Source: Persicaria tinctoria
Taxonomy: Eukaryota > Streptophyta > Magnoliopsida > Caryophyllales > Polygonaceae
Direction: 5' to 3'
Length of the DNA stretch: 64,000 nt
Assembly: GCA_037127255.1 (NCBI GenBank)
Contig: JBANSL010000013.1
Coordinates: forward strand, 82,156,188 to 82,220,187
Below the pieces are notes generated by a model that did not search any database, was not told where the DNA came from, and saw only the letters and a list, made by a program, of their open reading frames with translations. The position numbers and the translations under genes were made by a program. Shown here in pieces: positions 23,043 to 34,924 of this stretch. Within the stretch, counting starts at the first letter, position 1; each line of letters starts with the position of its first letter.

Positions 23043-23744
23043 GGGAAAATTACAGAAAACCACCCATTAAATATGGGTGTTTTCACTTAACCACCCCTTA
23101 AATTCAAAATTACAGAAAACCACCCTTTAAATGTTATTTGTTTACAACTCACCACCCATTCAACTATTTTTGTTACTTTATCATTAAATATATTATATTT
23201 TAATATTTTCAAACTCAAATTTGATTGTAAATATATTCAAATTTTGAATTTAAGGATCCAATTATATTTTAGGGAATTTTGTATTTATTTTTAAAAATAA
23301 TAATCAATAAAGCCTAGAATTATTATCTTAATTTATGTTTGAAAATGTTTATAAATTTTTAAAATATTATGTAAATTACTCTTATTCAAAATATAAATAA
23401 ATGAGAGTAATTTCCATAATATTTTAAAATTTTATAAACATTTTCAACCATAAATTAAGATAATAATTCTATGCTATATTTATTATTATTATTTAAAAAT
23501 AAATAAAATAATCCCTAAAATATGACCGAGCCCTTAAATTCAAAATATGAATATATTTACAATCAAATTTGAGTTTAAAAATATTAAAATATAATATATT
23601 TAATGATAAATTAAAGAAAATAGTTGAATGGGTGGTGAGTTGTAAACAAATGCCATTTAAAGGGTGGTTTTCTGTAATTTTAAATTTAAGGGGTGGTTAA
23701 GTGAAAACACCCATATTTAATGGGTGGTTTTCTGTAATTTTGCC
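23043..23744. mobile_element. MULE-type foldback element, non-coding
   Basis: Perfect 9-bp duplication TAGATTTTA (23034-23042, 23745-23753). Ends GGGAAAATTACAG / CTGTAATTTTGCC. Arms again contain three ACAGAAAACCACCC-type sub-units; the inner part is an AT-rich extended palindrome, making nearly the whole 702 bp one hairpin. Confidence 0.9.
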
Positions 23745-23753
23745 TAGATTTTA

Positions 23754-24366
23754 AGACAGCAATTGGGGTAGAACCGTAGAAGATTTTTATAGAAGGCTAG
23801 AAGAAGTGAAACGAGGCACAGCGAGTCGCGCGGCGCCGGAAAAGGTGAAAAGACGAAACTACCCATATAAGGGTTCTGAGTTCTGACTTCTTCCGGCAGT
23901 GAAATCCCAATGTAGCCCTTTGTGTTGAGTGAAACGGTCAGTCAGAGACTCATCACGTCTGATTCCAATTTCAATAATCCTCAACCGTCAGATTTCCATT
24001 TAATCCACCGTAGGATGATTACACGTGTACGGTAAACCCCGGCCTCTATTTCTATCTCCTTCCAACTCTTCAAACCCTCCCTCTCTCTCTCTCTCTACCA
24101 GAAACGGCGAAAGCTCTTCTTCTTCTCCTCTCTCGCGGATTTGCGTCTCCCTCGTTTTCCACCGCTCTCGTTGTCGCTTCAATTACAGGTTAATATCGCT
24201 TTCTCTCTCTCTTCCTCTATTTTGTTCGATTTGGCTATCGATTGGATTTTCTGATCTATTGTTGTGTGAATTTGTTAGTCTCGTGGTTCGTAAATTGGTG
24301 TGAATTTATAAATTTTGTCTATTTTGACTTTCATTGTAGATATTGGAATTGGGAGTCGAAGGAGAT
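23754..24366 (+). promoter_or_regulatory. TFIIS promoter and 5' UTR with an intron
   Basis: GC-richer than the flanks, with a CT-rich leader (24080-24110). A leader intron is likely from the GT at about 24189 (ACAG|GTTAATATCG) to the AG at 24340 (TCATTGTAG), so the first coding exon begins shortly after. Confidence 0.5.
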
Positions 24367-26937
24367 ATGGAGAAGGAGTTGGTGGAGCTATACGAGGCTG
24401 CGAAGAAAGCGGCCGACGCCGTTGCCGCCGATGACGGCGGCTCTGCCGAGGAAAGTCGATGCCTTGATGCCCTCAGGGAGCTTAAGGATTTCCCCGTCAA
24501 TTACCAGATCCTTGTCGACACTCAGGTACTCTCCCTCTCTCACCTTGCAATTTTGTGATTTGGGTTCCTATTGAAAAGGAAAAGGAAAAAAATTGCAATT
24601 CGGTACTCAATTTTTTGGCTTCTTCGGTTGCTCAATTGTCACGTATGGTATCTGTACATGAAATATTCTTTTCTTTTTATTTGCAATTTGTCCTTTTCCC
24701 TTCAAACCGCTAAACGAGGTGTCTTTTGAATCCTCTTGTGGATTTATAGGTTTGGGAAATTGGGGGATGATATACGTAGTTCATATTGTTTTATAAGTAT
24801 GAATGATTATGTGTTCTCAAAAAAAAATGAATATATGCTACATTTCCAGAGGTTATTTATCAAATTGGAATAATAAATTTGGCAAATGGGATCCCTGATT
24901 TTTCTGTAGAGAACATTTTTTTGGTTTATAGGAGAAAGGCCTACAATTTGATCTACTGTGGGCTCCCCTTGGATCTGTGAGCTGATCAGGTTGATGAGGG
25001 TATGAAATGGGTGGAAGTTGTGTCTGTGGAGCTTTGATTTTATAGGATTCCAGAGGATATTGCAGAGGGCGTTATTACCAGCTCCAACAACTTCTGTTGC
25101 TAAATACGGAGGGCTGCTTTACTGTCGTTTACTTGAATCACAATTCCTTTACTCTTCCATTCTATAGGAATCAGATGCATCGATGCATAGTTATTCTGAA
25201 TTCTGATTACGTTATTTCTCTTCAATAGTTCAGTGCTAGTTCTGTGTTACTTTCAATTCACATTAAGAAAACCATAATGTACATTGATTCTTCTATGAAT
25301 AAAATGCACTAATAGATAGCCAAGTATGTGGCATGAAGAAGACTCATAAACCCATGGTAGGTAATTCTTCAAGAGCTCCACAATTTGAGTTAAATGCTCT
25401 CATTTCTTTTCTCGGTAAAAATTATATGTATACAGCAGTGTTTATACTGTTTTTCCATTCCATTTGTTTTAACTGTAAAATCTTTTCATATATTTTTTAG
25501 TTTTGGAAAATAAATTTCAACAAAATTTGAAGATTTTATTTTCTTGTATTCCTCCTTCCTACGTTGATCTTGCATGTTTCTTGTATTCCAACTTTAGTGC
25601 TTCCTATGGTTGCATTGTTCTTCAAATTTAGCATGCCTTGTTTGAAATAACTTGTGACTCATCTCTCCATTCATCTCTTTCTTTTACTGAAGTTCTATAG
25701 AGAGACATCACGTGTACAAAATTGCAGCATTTTTTGCTCACTTGAGTTTTGTTGATGCCACTTTTTGTTCATGTAGGTCGGGAAACGTTTGAGACACCTC
25801 ACAAAGCATCCTAGAAAGGCAATACAAACATTTGCAGCTGATCTGATTGAGATATGGAAGAAAATCATCATTGAGGAAACAACCCGAAATAAGAATGGAA
25901 ATGGAAATTCAGACAATAAGATATCTGCTGATGGCAAGAAGAGATCAATTTCCGTCAAGACTGAGAAGGTTTCACAGCCTGACATTGTTAAAAGAGAGAA
26001 AGTTGAGCGGGACTTTTCTCCAAGACCTACAAAGATGGTTAAATCAGAATCTGATAAGAAAATGAATAATGGCTACTCTGTCAAGACGGAGAGTGGTGGT
26101 TCACCGCAGCCTATAAAGATTAATACTACTGTGAAGCAGGAGAATGGCTACTCTGTCAAGACGGAGAGTGGTGGTTCACCGCAGCGTATGAAGATTAATA
26201 CTACTGTGAAGCAGGAGCATGTCTACTCTGTCAAGACGGAAAGTGGTAGTTCACCGCAGCCTGTCAAGGTTAAAACTAACTTGAAGCAGGAGAATGGCCA
26301 ATCTGTCAAGACAGAAAGTGGCAGTTCAGTGCAGCCTATTAAATCTAATACTTCAGATTCAAAGAGGCCTTCCTCAGTCTTTAACGGGCCACCAAAGTTG
26401 ACGAGCATGATCAAATGTAATGACGAAGCACGGGACAATGTGCGGAAGCTTGTTTGCGAGGCTCTGTCCAAGGTTTCTGGTGAAGCGGATATTAGCATCC
26501 AAGATGAGGTACAAGCTTGTGATCCAATCCGTGTGGCGGTGACAGTAGAGTCAGTAATGTTTGAGAAGTGGGGCCGATCCACAGGGGCTAACAAGGCAAA
26601 ATACAGAAGCATCTTGTTTAACCTCAGGGATCAAAAGAATCCTGACTTTCGTAGAAATGTTCTTCTTGAGCACGTGAAGGCAGAGAGTATCCCCACATTG
26701 ACTCCTGAGGAAATGGCTAGTGAAGAAAGGAAAAGGGAGATCCAACAAATCAAGGAGAAGGCAATGTTTGAGTGCGAGCGTGCGGGCCAACCAAAGGCTA
26801 CGACTGACCAGTTCAAGTGCGGTCGTTGCGGGCAGCGGAAGACCACATACCATCAGATGCAAACCAGAAGTGCTGATGAGCCTATGACTACATTCGTGAC
26901 ATGCGTAAACTGCAACAACCACTGGAAGTTCTGCTGA
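24367..26937 (+). CDS. TFIIS: transcription elongation factor TFIIS, 2 coding exons
   Basis: Exons 24367-24525 and 25777-26937 join in phase 0 to about 439 residues, roughly 60 more than I recall for Arabidopsis TFIIS. Order: N-terminal LW/TFIIS domain (ELVELYEAAKKAADAV, RHLTKHPRKAIQTFAADLIE), a long linker, the central Pol II-binding domain (ARDNVRKLVCEALSKV, KYRSILFNLRDQKNPDFR), and the C-terminal zinc ribbon FKCGRCGQRKTTYHQMQTRS ... CVNCNNHWKFC. In the family the acidic pair of the ribbon loop enters the Pol II active site and stimulates RNA cleavage; the loop here reads SADEPMTTFVTC, so D and E are present. The extra length is four tandem ~24-residue repeats in the linker (about 26071-26340). 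Start chosen at the in-frame ATG after the leader intron. Confidence 0.92.
26071..26340 (+). repeat. four in-frame tandem repeats in the TFIIS linker
   Basis: Units of about 72-75 bp each encode NGYSVKTESGGSPQPIK followed by INTTVKQE or a variant. The third and fourth units diverge (VYSVKTESGSSPQPVK, GQSVKTESGSSVQPIK). Unit 2 differs from unit 1 mainly at QR versus QP. Confidence 0.88.
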
Positions 26938-28046
26938 TGACCTTTTCTCTCATTCATTCAAGAATTGTCTGGTTGAGTGTCTGCTGCCATCCCTTTCTTT
27001 TGCGCGAGGGAGGAGCTCAGCTGAGTGCACGAGGAGCGCGCCATCTTTCGCTCTAGTTTCATTAGTTTATGTGGAATCAAGATGCTCGTCTGTTCCGCAG
27101 TAGAACAATCTTATGTTTGTTTGAGTAGATTTGTTTTTCTGTTAGCTTGATTTGCAGTGTAGAACTTTGTACCATCGCCGTCTTACTAGGTCTTAGGCCC
27201 TTGTTTTCCAATTGGAATTTTATTAGATTCGTCATAAAACTGTGGTTGTAAAACGAATGTTTGAATGGAGTGTTTTTACAGCATCTCCTATCATACTCTT
27301 TAACTCACTAGTAATCCACCTGTCTTCGTCTTGGTCTTCTTCAGAGATGAAAAACATGTTTTCATATGCACAAAACTTGTGATTTTCTCACATAAGAAAA
27401 AGAGGCCTCAATTGCACGAAGAGCGTTGCTGGCAACATCTCAAGTGCAAGTTTGAAAGTAATGGTTAAGACTTGAGAGAATTAATCTAATTATACCAAAA
27501 AAAGAGAATTAATCTAGCCTATGATTAAGTTTAGTAAAATTTACTTATAAAACTTCTAATCACTACACTTATTTTTCCTACAAAATTTGTTTTTGTTCTT
27601 CATTTTTTCTATAGACTCCTCAGACCTTGCTTAATTGCGGGATATACGAGGTCTTAATTGCGGGATATACTGGAATGTTGTTGTTATTGCTGTTCTTCAT
27701 TTTTTCTATAGAAGTTCATCTCACTTCCCTTGTGTAAAGATGTAATCTTAGCTCTATTTTTTCTACAAGTACTTGAAATTTTGAATGAATTTGTTTGAAT
27801 TTTTTTTTAGACTTTAATTCACTTTGAAAATATTTTTTCCCAGGTTATTAGAATGTAATTTATATAAAATTATTTTACTAATTGTTTTATAATCTTGCCT
27901 AAAGTCATTCCATAAACTCTTACCAAAACACCAACTAGAACGATGAGAAAAGCACCTTTCTCCAGAAATCAACTACCAGAACAAATCAAACTAAAGGTTA
28001 CAAAATGAGAAGGCAAGGGAAACAATTTAAAGAAAAAACTCAATGT
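26938..28046. other. intergenic between TFIIS and the next gene
   Basis: TFIIS 3' UTR and AT-rich spacer. A short doubled phrase TTAATTGCGGGATATAC occurs at 27633 and 27653. The two genes converge here. Confidence 0.45.
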
Positions 28047-28475
28047 TCAAGAAGAGGGAAGATGATGCTTGAGGGCTTGAAACATCTTGGAGCTCTTATC
28101 AAAGATGTGAGCTCTTCTGTTGTAGTCAGTTGGATTTTTCCCTTCATCCTCCCCCATGATTGCTTCTCTCTCCAAACACTCCAATAACTCCACCACCCCA
28201 CCTCTCTCTCCACACCCTTTGCACTTGTCCATCTCCCTCCATTCCCAGTACCCTTCCTTCTCCAGCTCCTTCTCGAGTTCGTCCACCATGGCCGCTTTCT
28301 CGGAGCTCTCCGTCATTGCTTGCACTGCTTTCACCCTCCCCTTGGAAGCTGCTGCTCCTGCAGAAAGAGCTCCTGTTTTCTTCCATGTAGATGCAGTGGG
28401 GATTCGGGTAATTGGGAGGTGTTTGGTTGCTGCAACTGCAGTGGGGTTGATGAAGCTGAGAGGTGTTGATTCCAT
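28047..28475 (-). CDS. small putative plastid protein with a CxxCG motif
   Basis: A single-exon frame of 142 residues beginning at the ATG at 28475 (MESTPLSFINPTAVAAT). The first ~45 residues are Ser/Thr/Ala-rich with few acidic residues, like a chloroplast transit peptide. Then comes a charged helix (SSEKAAMVDELEKELEKEG), the segment YWEWREMDKCKGCGERGG with one CxxCG motif like half of a DnaJ-type zinc finger, and a conserved-looking C-terminus (NPTDYNRRAHIFDKSSKMFQAL). I do not recognise a named family. Longer upstream in-frame starts to 28694 exist but add atypical sequence. The composition and organised C-terminus support a real gene. Confidence 0.65.
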   Translation of the reverse strand: MESTPLSFINPTAVAATKHLPITRIPTASTWKKTGALSAGAAASKGRVKAVQAMTESSEKAAMVDELEKELEKEGYWEWREMDKCKGCGERGGVVELLECLEREAIMGEDEGKNPTDYNRRAHIFDKSSKMFQALKHHLPSS

Positions 28476-29157
28476 TTGACAATAGTTTTCCAGCAGCAAC
28501 AACAATGAAAGCTTGATAGAATTGAGTTTGAGGATCTGTTTGGAAATGGGGTATGCATTAATTAATTTATAGTATATGTTTTTCATCATGAGATGATCAT
28601 GACAAAAATCTGACACGTGGCGGAGTAGCTGCCGTCGCCTCAATGTGCCACGTGGCAGGGATTGAGACCACGTGTAAGGCAAATTGCAAAGCAATTTGAG
28701 ACCAACTTCTTTTTTCTAGTTAAATGACCTAGAATGATTGGAGGATTGTAGGTAATAGGGCATTGCTGGAAGTATTAGCACAGCCATAGCTTTGTTAATC
28801 AGGTTTTCTTGTGGCTGCGGAAAATGAAGGAATCAACTAAAGTAAAGAATCTCTTGTAAAGGGTACGTCCCAATAAGTTATATTTTCAGCAACAACAGAT
28901 GCATCAGGAAGCTTGGACTTTAAAACTTGATTTACAATCTATAAGCTCTGTGTGACAATCTATATCTCATATACACAATACAAGGAACAATACAGCAAAG
29001 AATATGTGGAGTGCAAATTTCATGTATAATGCATGCTACAATCAAAACTGATATTCAAAATATATGACAGATAAGATGATAAACATGTAAAAGACTAAAA
29101 GTACCTGCCTTGCGATTAACTACCCTTTAACCTAAAATGTCAAACTGCTGCATAAAA
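28476..29157. other. intergenic; promoter of the small plastid-protein gene
   Basis: Three CACGTGG-type G-boxes (GACACGTGGC at 28611, GCCACGTGGC at 28645, CCACGTGT at 28669) lie 140-200 bp upstream of the gene at 28047-28475. G-boxes are common in light- and ABA-regulated promoters. The rest to 29157 is the spacer or EDR4 3' UTR. Confidence 0.5.
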
Positions 29158-32100
29158 TCAGTTCCTCGAATACTCTTGCATCTCCAAGTCATCTGATGAG
29201 CCGTACCCTTGCAATACAGCACTAGGGGAAGAATAACCCATCAGCCGGTGAAGTGGCGAACTGCTTCTGTCTGGAACTTTCCATGTCACTTTTGGCTGTT
29301 TGGGTATATCAGGAGAACTGCCAGCTGCAGAGTTATGCCTGTGCATCTCCACCATTACACTCTTGCCTTTATCTTGGGAGTGACTCCTCTGTCTCTCTGA
29401 GGCCTGAGAAGAGCTACGGAGAGAGGCCCTTTCGGCATTTTGAGCCTGAGAGCTCCCAGCATAAATGGAATTAGAGGCAGACCTTCTGTACGATGCTTCA
29501 TAAACATGAGTAGACTGTGAGGTTGATGCTGACTTCAAGAGTTTATCAGTGTCACCCTTTACGGCATATTCTTTGAGTGGAGCCACAGGTTTTGACACAT
29601 ATGGTACCAAATGACGTCCCTTTTCTAGTGTAAACTTGAGAATATTCGAGCAAGCACTGCATTTGACTCGATGGATCCTCATTCCCTTGAAGAGAAGAAA
29701 GTCGGAAGGTAGCTGTAGCAGCATTGAGCACTGGTAGCAGGTTATGAAAGGGGCTGCTCCTCCTATGGGCTGGAAATGCTGTACAGGCTGTGAATTCCTC
29801 CTCACTTGCACCCTACTCGTCCTTTGACCTGAGTGTCTTTGATCTTCAGAGACTGAATCATGACCCCAGGCGTAGTAGTCTGAGTCGGTAAAGACTTGTG
29901 GACTAGCATTGTAAGAATCAAAGGGTTCTCTGGGGCCATTCCAACGTCTGTTATATGAAAGACCAGGTGGGGGAGGCAAATGTGAAGACCATCTCATCTC
30001 ACCAGAATAAAGATGAGAGTAGGAGTCAAGAACTCGGTATCCACTCCTTACTGTCTCTCCTGAGTACGGTACTCTGGCCATACTCTGGACTAGAGGCTGG
30101 TATTCTGCTTGCCTTCTCCCGTGATAATACATTTGGTGCCTTGGATAGGGATACATCTCACCGGAAGATTCGTGATAAGGATGCCTGTGAAACTCTTCTC
30201 CCATCCAAACTGCCTCAGAAATCATTCTTCCATCCATGTCACTTCTGTGAAGGTGTCGGCCAGCAACCCTGGACTCCACATCCCTGTATCGATAAGGCGG
30301 ATAATAAGCTGGATGGTCGTAGAAATCCTTGTGAACAAGATGATCACTTGATTCATATCGTGAATCTGGACTTCTGCTGTACCGTTGAACATGTGTCCTT
30401 GGCCTTGTCCTAGTTTTATAAGGGGAATCACTCAGGACTTCTGGCATTTTAATCTCATTCAACATGACTAGTGCTCTTTGTTCTTCAAAATCCTTGCCAA
30501 CTGAAGCTGCTCGGCGATCACCATAAGGAATACTCCTTTTGGGGAGGTATTGTCCTTGGTCTTCAGCAGTAGGACTCTCAAGTTTGTTTATCCCTTGCGT
30601 AGTTTCAGATGGGATTTTGTACTTGGCTTGATCATCAGTTCCATCACAGGAAGAAACACTGCCATCATAAGCAAAAGAACCTCTGGCTGGAGATTTTGGT
30701 AAACCTTTATCAGAGGTGCCCACCTCGGGCACCTTGATGTGGGCATCAACGGCCTCTGCAGTTTCTGCACTTTCAAAGCCAGCAGGTGCAGCCTTTTGAA
30801 GTTCCTCAATCTGGTCGCCAGGATTTTTGTCAACAGTCTTCAGAGATCTGTCACCCAAATTCAGTACCTCGGCTCCCTTTGTAGCCTTCAAAGTTAGTAA
30901 AGCAAGATCCCTGTAATTTCCATCTGTTGGATTATTACCTTCAACTGAATTTTGTGGCTCTGTGTTTCCTTTCTCATCTGGCGCATTTGAAACTTCAGAT
31001 TTAGATGAAAGATTTGAATCTGATACGTTTTCTGCTTCTGGTAACACAAATGCTGACCTATCTGTCATCATAGATCGGAATTTGCCGGGAAGCTGGTTAT
31101 CTATAGCCAGATCCTCATTGCTTATACCTGATTCATTTTGCACTGTTCTTCCACCATCCATTTCTTCAATTTCAGCGACCAACTGTGAGAGCTCTTTGTT
31201 TTCAACGGGAGTACACTGATTTGATGAAGTTACTGCATGAGAATACACACTTTCATCCCTGCCACAAATGCCATCCACATTATCAGCCTCTTCTTCTCGA
31301 TTTGCTGTAATAGGCTGAGAAGAATCATTTCTCTTGAAGATGGAAAATGGCTCATTTGGGGATGAAATTTCATCTTCACATCTGAATCCAGCAGATTCAG
31401 GCAGCCTCTCCCAAGGATTTGCAACAAAATGCTGCTCTGTTGTGAGCACATCTTCATTTGGTGGTCGTATCTTTGAAGATAACTCGTGTCCACCTATGGT
31501 AGGCGCAATTGACAGAGTGGGTTCACCACTAGAGTTTGAAAGTTTAAGATGTTCATTCACCTTTGTACTACTTCTGTCAATTTGCCCTTCCTCTGAAGCT
31601 ACCGGTGATGAATTGTTGGTCTCATGGAGACCACGTTCATTTGATGACAAATCTTCAATTGGGAAGCTTGAGGCTCTGGGCTGCTCCAGTCTACAATTTA
31701 CACTCGCGTTCTGATTTAGCTCGTGTGCATCCCAATAAGTGTTAGCAGTAGTTGCCTCAGGTGAAGCAGCTTCACTGTTGGAATCTGTAGCTTCACTGCT
31801 GGAATCTGCAGCTTCAAGCCGTTCCTCAACAACTATCTCATCCTGTCTGACTTCTATGTTCTCTGGAGTTGTTGGTGGTAGCTCCTCCACAGACTCATCA
31901 GATGAAGAAGCTCTGCTATTTCCATGTCGTTCAGTATATCTAGGATCCCATTCTACTTCACCAGTTTCGGGAACCAAATTCGGTGCCACTACACAGTTTG
32001 GAGGACTAGGCTCGTTCAATGAAGAACCTTTTCTCAAGAGGTTTGTAACTTCCAGACTTTGATCTGTCTCTTCATCCAGGTCCAGGGAATGCTGAGAAGA

Positions 32101-32977
32101 AGACTGTGCTTGCCGATTAGGCTGACTTGGTGAAGAAGCCTCTCTAGAAGAATTTGAGATTCCAGGCTGCTCAAGGTTCTCATTTGGAGCACCACTCAGA
32201 TTAAGCCCCTCATTTTGGTTCGTAACTGGTAAATTTGAGCTGCTAGCCTCTCCACCATGAACACACTCCTGCACATCACTGTTCTGTAGAGAACTTGAGC
32301 TCTCAGAGACGGGCTTACTTACTTCATTTGGCTTTTTGTAATGTTTAGCTGCATCAAGCCACAGGATTAAATAAGTCAAAATGTCGCAACTTTGTAGGAA
32401 TATCACCAACCAAAGAGCAAGTTGCAAATCCTATCAGACCTCATTTCTCATTGCCACATTTTAGATATAAAAGTCCATTGCAGTACTTATCAACGCATTG
32501 CTAACTAAGAACACATTGAATACAGATGCATAAAAAATAGGCACAACATTACCACTACTTTAACGGGTATATAAAGTAGAAACAGTTGATGCTGCTGATA
32601 TATATGATGCACAACTCCTCCCAGATATCGTTTTCTATGTCGATATTGTGTTCAATTCCACTTCGTTGAAGACTAAATTATCAATTTAATCCTTGACAGA
32701 CCATATCTCAAAAATAAATAAAGAAATAAAGAAGAAGAAGAAAAAGAATCTGCCCTATTTGCATCATTCCCAGGGCTATGTTCTTTTTCTATTTATACGC
32801 TCAACTTATCACATGATTCACATTCTAGTATTCCATAACTGTAATGAGTAGTTTACCTTGAAGAATGGTTTCACATCCACCGCATCTGTAAAAAGGCACA
32901 TCAGCTGGTTCAGGGAGAACTTCGCTACACTTTGGACACCTAACGAGCCTAACATTTGGCACGGAGCTGTTCACCAT
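29158..32977 (-). CDS. EDR4: EDR4-like protein (zinc ribbon plus DUF3133), 2 coding exons
   Basis: Minus-strand exons 32857-32977 and 29158-32348 join in phase 1 (CTTCAAG|CTAAACAT) to about 1103 residues. The N-terminus has a zinc-ribbon (VRCPKCSEVLPE, FYRCGGCETIL). A long acidic, Ser/Glu-rich disordered region follows, then a basic Tyr/Arg/His/Pro-rich part, then the DUF3133 zinc motif CYQCSMLLQLPSDF ... VKCSACSNILKF, and a Ser-rich tail. Arabidopsis EDR4 limits powdery-mildew resistance together with EDR1 and clathrin heavy chain. This protein is considerably longer than what I recall for EDR4, mostly in the disordered middle. A leader intron (about 32992-33396) is likely: donor CTTTGGAG|GTATGA, acceptor TTCAACAG. 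Confidence 0.85.
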
Positions 32978-33396
32978 AATCTCACTCGCTGTTGAATAAA
33001 AATTCCCAATCAAAATGCAAACCAAATGATGAGCGACAAGATACAAACAAACAGTTATCTCTATCTGTAATAATCTAATATGGTGCAACTTCAATCTGAA
33101 ATTTATGTGAGTTTCCCCAATTACTGCTTATGAAACATGAATTTGAACTCGATGTGCAGTTAGGGCGTAGATAAACCAATAAAAAGTGGATGGTGAATTA
33201 AACAGCAGGTGCTGCGTGAAATTCTAGTGCTGAAAACAGGTGCAAGATTAAGAATGAACCAACCAAGCAATAAAATCGGAAAATTGAAACCCTAGGCGTA
33301 AAGTGAAAGCAGGAGAAAAAGAAAAGTAAACAAAGACTGCTAACTGAATTGAAGAACAGAAAAAAAAAGTGACCGTGAGGTAGAGGGAAATCATAC

Positions 33397-34041
33397 CTCC
33401 AAACGCGAAGGCAACGAAGAGAGGATCGGAGAGAAAGCTCTGGTTCGAGAATCAGAATTATAAACAAAAGGAGATTTGATCAGAGATAAGGAAATTTCAA
33501 ATTCGGTTCTAGTAGACGAAGAAGAGGGGAACCGAAAGTCAATGGGCGGGTTGACTCGGGCGGATGAAACAGGGCGGGAGGAGATAGAAGAAGAAGAGAG
33601 CACGAATTCACGATCGAGCGAAGGCAGCTAGAAATTGGGGAGAACTGTCACCGTTGACGGAAACCGCGCGATTTCTCGTTCGAACTGTAGAAGAGGCGTG
33701 GTTGGGAAGGAAGCACAGGGGATGTCAATGGCGACCTGTTACACATCCTCCTCGGCGTGGTTCAGGTTGAGCTGTGTGTGAAATCACCATTGAAGCAGCA
33801 GGTAGGTGGGGAATGGGAATAGCAAACGGATTTTGTGTGGGAGAAAGTGGAAACGCCCCATTAACGCGCCCTCTCTCTCTCTCTCTCTGTAAACTGTAAA
33901 TGTAGGAGGAGGAGGTGGGTGAAGATTATCGAGGGTTTTACACTTTGACGTGTCTTCTTTTTCTGAATTTATTTATTGGAGAAATATACACTGAAGCAAA
34001 AAATGGGAGCATTGGGATTTGGGAAACCTGTCATTTTCTCT
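33397..34041 (-). promoter_or_regulatory. EDR4 leader exon and promoter region
   Basis: Non-coding first exon upstream of the likely leader intron. A perfect (CT)9 tract at 33871-33888 lies in the upstream region. No clear TATA box. Confidence 0.4.
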
Positions 34042-34050
34042 TTTTTATTA

Positions 34051-34915
34051 GTGAAAATTGCAAAAAAATAGCCTAATCTTTAGGCTTAGTTACGCTCAAT
34101 AGCCCGAACTATCAAAAATGCAGAAAATAGCCTCAAGTATTTAACTGGTTGCGGAAAATAGCCTCAAGTTACATTAAAATTCAAATAATTACCTTTAAAT
34201 TCAAATTAATGATAAAAAAAAGTCTTAAGTTGTCATTAAATTCAAATTAATTACAAACCTTCTCCAAAACAATTTTTATTTAAAAAAAATCATCACTTCT
34301 TATATAAAAAAAAGGTTACACTTAATTGTTGTTATCTAAACTCATAGCTAAATTAATTATAAAAACTATCTCAAACCATATAAATATAATTTAAATTTAT
34401 TATTCTAAAAAACTAATTAGATTATTTACATATCATTAAAAGTAAATAAATACTTAAGCTTCTATTTACAATTGATCTAATAACTTCTATTCACTACTTA
34501 GATTTTTTTTTTAAATTTATTTATTTACACAATTTATATGGTATAAGGTAGTTTTGTAATTAATTTAATGATGAATTTAGCTAATAATGAATTAGTGAGA
34601 ACAAAAATTTATGAGAAGTGGTAGATTTTAGGAATAAAAATTATTTAGGCCTTTTTTTTATATATAAGAAGTGATGATTTTTTTAAATAAAAATTGTTTT
34701 GGAGAATGTTTGTAAATAATTTGAATTTAATGACAACTTAAGACTTTTTTTTTATCATTAATTTGAATTTAAAGGTAATTATTTGAATTTTAATGTAGCT
34801 TGAGGCTATTTTCCGCAACCAGTTAAATATTTGAGGCTATTTTCTGCATTTTTTATAGTTTAGGCTATTGAGCGCAACTACTCCTAAAGGTTAGGCTATT
34901 TTTTGCAATTTTCCC
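34051..34915. mobile_element. MULE-type foldback element, non-coding
   Basis: Perfect 9-bp duplication TTTTTATTA (34042-34050, 34916-34924). Ends GTGAAAATTGCAAAAAA / TTTTTTGCAATTTTCCC. Arms contain repeated GCAGAAAATAGCCTCAAGT-type units; the interior continues the palindrome (TAATTTGAATTTAAAGG and complement) through most of the 865 bp. Confidence 0.9.
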
Positions 34916-34924
34916 TTTTTATTA

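Noticed and set aside
29209..32062. Plus-strand frames opposite the EDR4-like gene
   Set aside because: Antisense shadows of a long Ser-rich coding exon.
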